Positions 23,709 to 27,568 of a stretch of 27,568 nucleotides of DNA are shown one piece after another. The notes below the pieces were generated by a model, which was not told the DNA's origin, made no database searches, and saw only the letters and a list, made by a program, of their open reading frames with translations. The position numbers were made by a program, and so were the translations under genes. Source of the DNA: QVMP01 sp047974325 (GTDB taxonomy: Bacteria; Bacteroidota; Bacteroidia; Bacteroidales; Dysgonomonadaceae); the NCBI GenBank assembly GCA_047974325.1, contig JBKECE010000269.1, positions 1-27,568 of the forward strand. Reading direction: 5' to 3'. The first letter of the stretch is position 1. Every line of letters begins with the position of its first letter.

Positions 23709-25028
23709 ATGAAGCAAAAAAACTCGCGCATAAAGGAGAACATAAATCAATTTTCCGAACTCTTGAGATTGATTCTACCACAAAACAAGCCGGAAATTTT
23801 CATCTTATTAGGCTTCATCATTTTTTATTTCTCTTATTCACTCACCATTGCACTGACCACTTCGGTCATAGACTATCAGCTTTATAAATATGATGTCTAC
23901 TTCTCCTTCGACAATCCGATCATTTACAATCAAGGATATGTCTATCTGGAAGGCCATCCTTTGATGCGATGGATGCTATATCCTTTCATCCTCTTAGGCA
24001 ATGCCTTAGGCATTTTACTTGGCTACAAAGCCAAAACAGTTTTTCTGACACTCATTTGCTGTACATTTGTATCCCTGTCTGTCATCTATGTGCGGAGATA
24101 TTTGAAAGAAATTCTAGGACTAAACGGGATTGTACTCTCATTGCTGGTATTGATGTACGGTTTTTTCTCGACAAATCTGATACTTTGCTTCACCATAGAA
24201 TCGTTCACACTTACCATATTCCTCCTCTCGTTCACAATTTACTACTACTCACGGTGCATGCAACAAAGCAAAGGTGTAACACTGCTGTCTAATTCATTTC
24301 TGGCAATCGGACTAGGCGGCATCACGCTAACCAACTTTGCAAAAGGTATCATACCCATGCTCTTTGCAAACGAAGGGAAAAAAACTATTTTGCGTAAAAT
24401 AATTATTGTAGGTTTATTGTTCGGATTATGTATTTTTATAGCGTTATTAGCAGAATATAGTTTCGATTTCATAGGTCAGGTAAAATATCGCCTAACACAA
24501 AATATCAGTCTTCCGGCTAAAGGTCTTTATTATGAGAAAATCATTGATATGCTGTTTACCTCTCCAATGTTTTTTTCAAATATCATGCTCGATTCCATCT
24601 ACAATGATTTTGGTGCAAAAATGGCTGTCATCAACATGGACTATTTTCGCCATTGGTGGCAATACGCTTTTGCCGGAGCCATGTTCATACTATTAGCTTA
24701 CTCAGTCATCAAGAACTACAAAAACAAATATGTGCAACTTCTGTTGTTGATGCTAGTCATAGATATTATAATTCACGCCTTGATAAGATATGGGCTCCGG
24801 GATGCGCAAATCTACGGTGGACATTGGGTGTTCATGGTTCCATTTCTATTGGGATGGCTTTATAAAAGCCTAGATAATAAAAAGTTGAAACAAGGATTTA
24901 CTGTAGTTATATCTATTTTATTTATATCCATACTCATCAATAACATCTATCAATTGACTCAATTTATAGAACTCGCTATTGAGCATTTTTCCCCACACAG
25001 AGATATTGACCTGAAGCTATTCTTCTAG
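23709..25028 (+). CDS. Polytopic membrane protein, possibly GT-C-like (DUF6080-type)
   Basis: This 439-residue protein has about ten or eleven hydrophobic segments and no enzymatic motif I can name with certainty. After the first transmembrane helix comes a loop with several acidic residues (SVIDYQLYKYDVYFSFDNP, Asp55, Asp62 and Asp68) and then GYVYLEGHPLMRWMLYP. This resembles the first periplasmic loop of GT-C membrane glycosyltransferases, which use polyprenyl-phosphate sugars. The start is the ATG at 23709. It precedes a UbiA-type phosphoribosyltransferase-like gene and a HAD phosphatase, which would make a lipid-linked donor; this context supports, but does not prove, a glycosyltransferase role. 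The DUF6080 assignment is from memory of the family's look. Confidence 0.6.
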   Translation: MKQKNSRIKENINQFSELLRLILPQNKPEIFILLGFIIFYFSYSLTIALTTSVIDYQLYKYDVYFSFDNPIIYNQGYVYLEGHPLMRWMLYPFILLGNALGILLGYKAKTVFLTLICCTFVSLSVIYVRRYLKEILGLNGIVLSLLVLMYGFFSTNLILCFTIESFTLTIFLLSFTIYYYSRCMQQSKGVTLLSNSFLAIGLGGITLTNFAKGIIPMLFANEGKKTILRKIIIVGLLFGLCIFIALLAEYSFDFIGQVKYRLTQNISLPAKGLYYEKIIDMLFTSPMFFSNIMLDSIYNDFGAKMAVINMDYFRHWWQYAFAGAMFILLAYSVIKNYKNKYVQLLLLMLVIDIIIHALIRYGLRDAQIYGGHWVFMVPFLLGWLYKSLDNKKLKQGFTVVISILFISILINNIYQLTQFIELAIEHFSPHRDIDLKLFF

Positions 25029-25116
25029 CGGGAATATTTTAAGAATAACAAAAGCTCTCGAGACTCCATCATCATAAGCAAAAGCTTTCGTTTACAACTA
25101 TTTTATTTTTTCTTAT

Positions 25117-25124
25117 TATATTTG
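25117..25124 (+). promoter_or_regulatory. Bacteroidetes -7 box for the UbiA-type gene
   Basis: TATATTTG fits TAnnTTTG and gives a leader of about 60 bases to the ATG at 25191. This suggests that the UbiA-HAD pair can be transcribed independently of the membrane protein gene. Confidence 0.5.
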
Positions 25125-25190
25125 CTATTAAGAAAAATTAAAAATTTTGCAGGCTCATATTTTAACTACCTCATACTTATTGAATAGAAT

Positions 25191-26078
25191 ATGGAAAAAT
25201 TAAACTCGATAATCAAACTCATTCGTGTTGACCAATGGACAAAGAATCTGTTTGTTTTTGCTCCAATTCTTTTTTCCATGCAGTTTCAGAATACACAAGC
25301 TTTGCTGAATGCAACTCTGGCCTTTATCGGTTTTTCATTTATTGCAAGCTCTATATATATTATTAATGATTGGTGTGATATAGAATCAGACAAGCTCCAT
25401 CCAAAGAAGAAGAATAGACCAATGGCTTCTGGTGCTATAACGAAAAAGACAGCCTCGATTTTGCTTATTTGCTTAATAATAGTCGGTCTCTCCATATTCT
25501 TATTCGTCATTAAAAATTACAGTGCTTCGTTTCTTACGATAGGATATCTGCTGCTCAATGTAGCCTATTCTTTAAAGTTGAAACATTTTGCAATCATCGA
25601 TATTACAATAGTTGCACTAGGGTTTGTGATACGGCTGTTCGTGGGCAGTTTAGTCACCGACATCGTATTGTCTCACTGGATTATAATAATGACCTTTCTT
25701 CTTGCCCTTTTACTTGTGCTGGGAAAACGCAAAAACGATGTTGTCTTATTTGAAAAAACAGGTCAACAGATGAGGAAAAGTATCACAGGCTACAATTCGC
25801 AATTTCTGACAGCCACCATTATCGTTGTGAGTTCAGTCACAATCGTTGCATATATTATGTATTCCATCTCTCCAGAAGTAATTGAACGGAATGGAAAAAA
25901 CCTATACCTCACATCCTTGTTCGTCATATTGGGTCTTTTGAGATACCTACAAGTTATTTTCCTCGAAAAAGGAGGTGACAACCCTACCCGATTGTTTATC
26001 AAAGACCGATTCATTCATTTAGATATACTTTGCTGGCTTATATCGTTCATCACTATTTCGCTGCTCAAAGATTTCTAG
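25191..26078 (+). CDS. UbiA-family prenyltransferase, decaprenyl-phosphate phosphoribosyltransferase-like
   Basis: This 295-residue integral membrane enzyme has about eight or nine helices. The first Asp-rich motif is INDWCDIESDKLHPKKKNRP (58-77): N59, D60, D63, D67, then HPxK and RP. This extended form, with HP and RP, is typical of decaprenylphosphoryl-5-phosphoribose synthases (Rv3806c-like), which move phosphoribose from PRPP to a polyprenyl phosphate, rather than of quinone or heme O enzymes. The N-terminal VDQWTKNLFVFAPILF also fits that group. The downstream HAD gene starts 12 bases after the stop. In some bacteria a HAD domain is fused to this type of UbiA. Polyprenyl length and the final sugar are unknown. 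Confidence 0.87.
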   Translation: MEKLNSIIKLIRVDQWTKNLFVFAPILFSMQFQNTQALLNATLAFIGFSFIASSIYIINDWCDIESDKLHPKKKNRPMASGAITKKTASILLICLIIVGLSIFLFVIKNYSASFLTIGYLLLNVAYSLKLKHFAIIDITIVALGFVIRLFVGSLVTDIVLSHWIIIMTFLLALLLVLGKRKNDVVLFEKTGQQMRKSITGYNSQFLTATIIVVSSVTIVAYIMYSISPEVIERNGKNLYLTSLFVILGLLRYLQVIFLEKGGDNPTRLFIKDRFIHLDILCWLISFITISLLKDF

Positions 26079-26090
26079 AAAAAGGAGAAT

Positions 26091-26699
26091 ATGGATAAAA
26101 GAACTATTGCGGCTTTCGATTTTGACGGAACCATCACTACAAAAGATACTCTTTTCGATTTCATCAGCTTTTATCATGGACGCTCAAAATTTCTCTGGGG
26201 ATTATTCCGCATGTCTCCAACTCTGGTTTGTTTCAAACTAGGCTTTATCACGAACGAGAAAGCTAAACAAAGGCTGTTTTCATATTTCTTTAGAGGGAAA
26301 GATATTACGGAATTCAATGACTTTTGCCGCCTATATGCAAAGCGAATAGATGATCTTTGTTATCAATCGTCTCTCAATCAGCTGATGGTGCATAATGATC
26401 GAAACGACGAAATAATTCTTATTAGTGCCTCTATCGAAAATTGGATTGTTCCTTGGGCATCAGCACATTCAATAAAACGAGTCTTAGCGACTCAGATTGA
26501 AATTGAAAATGGTCTTATCACAGGTCGTTTCAGCAGCAAGAATTGTTATGGCGCTGAAAAAGTGAATCGATTGAAAGAAATATATCCCAACAAAGAAGAA
26601 TACACCTTATACGCTTATGGTGACAGCAGAGGTGATAAAGAATTGCTTGATTTTGCCGATTTTTCTACATTGTATGAATCTCAATCCAGAAGAAAATAA
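26091..26699 (+). CDS. HAD-superfamily (subclass IB) phosphatase
   Basis: This 202-residue soluble phosphatase is of the SerB-like IB group. The nucleophile motif is DFDGT (10-14), followed by an alpha-helical cap. Motif II is LISAS, the Lys motif is likely in YGAEKVNRL, and motif III/IV is YGDSRGDKELL. It is preceded by AAAGGAG and lies 12 bases after the UbiA-type gene, so the pair is probably co-translated. The most attractive role is removal of the 5-phosphate from a polyprenyl-phosphoryl phosphoribose made by that neighbour, but this is inference; phosphoserine phosphatase or another small-molecule phosphatase is possible. A terminator follows at once. Confidence 0.88.
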   Translation: MDKRTIAAFDFDGTITTKDTLFDFISFYHGRSKFLWGLFRMSPTLVCFKLGFITNEKAKQRLFSYFFRGKDITEFNDFCRLYAKRIDDLCYQSSLNQLMVHNDRNDEIILISASIENWIVPWASAHSIKRVLATQIEIENGLITGRFSSKNCYGAEKVNRLKEIYPNKEEYTLYAYGDSRGDKELLDFADFSTLYESQSRRK

Positions 26700-26735
26700 A
26701 AAAAGAGATTAACCTTTAACGGAAAATCTCTTTTT
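26700..26735. terminator. Terminator between convergent genes, probably bidirectional
   Basis: A perfect 11-base stem, 26700-26710 (AAAAAGAGATT) with 26725-26735, has a 14-base loop. It ends in five T on the plus strand, and on the minus strand it ends in TTTTT followed by TTATTTTCTT. It directly follows the HAD stop codon and lies 18 bases past the stop of the SGNH gene. Confidence 0.88.
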
Positions 26736-26753
26736 ACAAATAACCTAAAAATA

Positions 26754-27568
26754 CTACCTAATAACCTTTTTCACTAACTTAGTAGAACCATTCAGCACTA
26801 CTTTACACAAATAAATTCCTTTTGGTAAATCTTCGATATTAACAATTTCTGCATCGTTTGCCAAATGAACAACTTTAGCTAAACTTCCCGAAATAGTATA
26901 TATTGACAAGTTTGCATTTGCTGCTCCAGTTATAGACAAATTGCCTAAATCGGAATATATGTTCACAGAACCGTATGTCACAGCCTTATCAATGCCTACA
27001 CCTGCATCATCAATTCCGAGAGAAACTCCAGATTCAGCGGTGAACGGATAAGAAATAACGACATCTTCTGCTTCTGAAGTTAACTTCAAAGCCAAGTTGT
27101 AGACTCCGGCCTGTGTTGTGGTATATGTGGCAGATGTAGCCCCGGAGATCAAAGTTCCATTGAGATACCAACGATATTCAGCATAAGTATTAACCGACGT
27201 TTTATTAATGGCAAGGACAGGTTTCTTTGTCAATAATATCTGAGCAGCTTTTTCTGCCATCAAACTTAGAGATGCTTCGTTTGCATGCACACCATCGGGT
27301 AGTTCTGAGAATCCCCAAGATGATGTCACCGCATTCCAGTCTATAACGGCAATCATTTTTTCTTTCGACAATTCTTTTATTGCTGGTATTACTCCATTCA
27401 CAATATTATCATTGCTAATATCATAACCATTAGAAAGTGCTTTGATAGGTGTCATCATGTATACTTCAGGTTTGGATGAAAATGCTGCAAATTCATTTAT
27501 CAGATTGATGTACTCCGCTTTGAAATCACGGCGTCCCCAATAGGCCGTTTTTGAATCATTTGTTCCCA
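26754..27568 (-). CDS. Secreted SGNH/GDSL hydrolase with type IX secretion sorting domain (5' end outside window)
   Basis: The frame is open to the window edge, so the gene starts beyond 27568; 270 residues are visible. The first part is the C-terminal half of an SGNH hydrolase: GTNDSK gives the GxND block, and DGVHANEAS (upstream of LSLMAEKA) gives the catalytic Asp and His. Block I with the nucleophile Ser is not in the window. An Ig/PKD-like stretch follows (YRWYLNGTLISGATSATYTT). The last 70 residues look like a type A type IX sorting domain, ending in PKGIYLCKVVLNGSTKLVKK, with IR last. The protein should be secreted across the outer membrane, probably as an esterase on a carbohydrate or lipid, with unknown substrate. 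Confidence 0.88.
   Translation of the reverse strand, partial: GTNDSKTAYWGRRDFKAEYINLINEFAAFSSKPEVYMMTPIKALSNGYDISNDNIVNGVIPAIKELSKEKMIAVIDWNAVTSSWGFSELPDGVHANEASLSLMAEKAAQILLTKKPVLAINKTSVNTYAEYRWYLNGTLISGATSATYTTTQAGVYNLALKLTSEAEDVVISYPFTAESGVSLGIDDAGVGIDKAVTYGSVNIYSDLGNLSITGAANANLSIYTISGSLAKVVHLANDAEIVNIEDLPKGIYLCKVVLNGSTKLVKKVIR

Noticed and set aside
25046..25090. Near-repeat AAAGCTCTCG / AAAGCTTTCG in the gap before the UbiA-type gene
   Set aside because: Two short direct copies with no stem or T-run; not enough to call a terminator, operator or mobile-element end.

Overview
The window comes from a Bacteroidota genome, most likely order Bacteroidales (a Dysgonomonas/Parabacteroides-like relative is my best guess; no rRNA is present to confirm it). 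The support is AT-rich DNA, repeated TAnnTTTG promoter -7 boxes (two with an exact TTG-N19-TAnnTTTG layout), family types restricted to or typical of this phylum (DUF5606 protein, Bacteroidales-type FadL/OmpP1 porin, MsrB-MsrA lipoprotein), and a C-terminal type IX secretion sorting domain. It is mostly chromosomal housekeeping and envelope DNA. I see no insertion sequence, prophage, CRISPR array, tRNA or rRNA.

Layout. 1-260: the 3' end of an unidentified gene with a good terminator. 280-4456 (minus): a tight four-gene operon, GT4 glycosyltransferase, flippase-like membrane protein, second GT4 and PlsC-like acyltransferase, which looks like a glycolipid or envelope glycoconjugate pathway. 4825-10344 (plus): a secreted Tyr/Trp/Gly- then Ser/Arg-rich protein, a FadL-family outer-membrane protein, panB (pantothenate synthesis), a YcxB-like membrane protein, and an overlapping BON lipoprotein/LysM pair. 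10417-13550 (minus): a YbiT-like ABC-F protein whose second ATPase site is destroyed, and a secreted PDZ-DUF4136-like-PDZ protein. 13792-17703: ribE, then on the minus strand a probable small RNA and rmuC, then on the plus strand an MsrB-MsrA lipoprotein and a DUF5606 protein. 17796-19943 (minus): rnr. 20103-23605 (plus): two half-transporter ABC genes whose motif losses are complementary, as in heterodimeric exporters. 23709-26699 (plus): a polytopic membrane protein, a UbiA-type (decaprenyl-phosphate phosphoribosyltransferase-like) enzyme and a HAD phosphatase, plausibly a lipid-linked pentose module. 26754-27568 (minus): the C-terminal part of a secreted SGNH hydrolase with a type IX sorting tail.

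The most novel-looking signal is the short minus-strand transcription unit at about 14508-14612, between ribE and rmuC. It has an exact Bacteroidetes promoter, about 70 nt of transcript, and a hairpin/T-run terminator, with no plausible sense ORF. Other points worth following are the asymmetric ABC-F protein, the hairpin with a T-run just ahead of the BON lipoprotein gene, the separate UbiA and HAD genes, and the aromatic-repeat secreted protein. The only gene-free stretch over 300 bases is 4457-4824, which is described as a feature.
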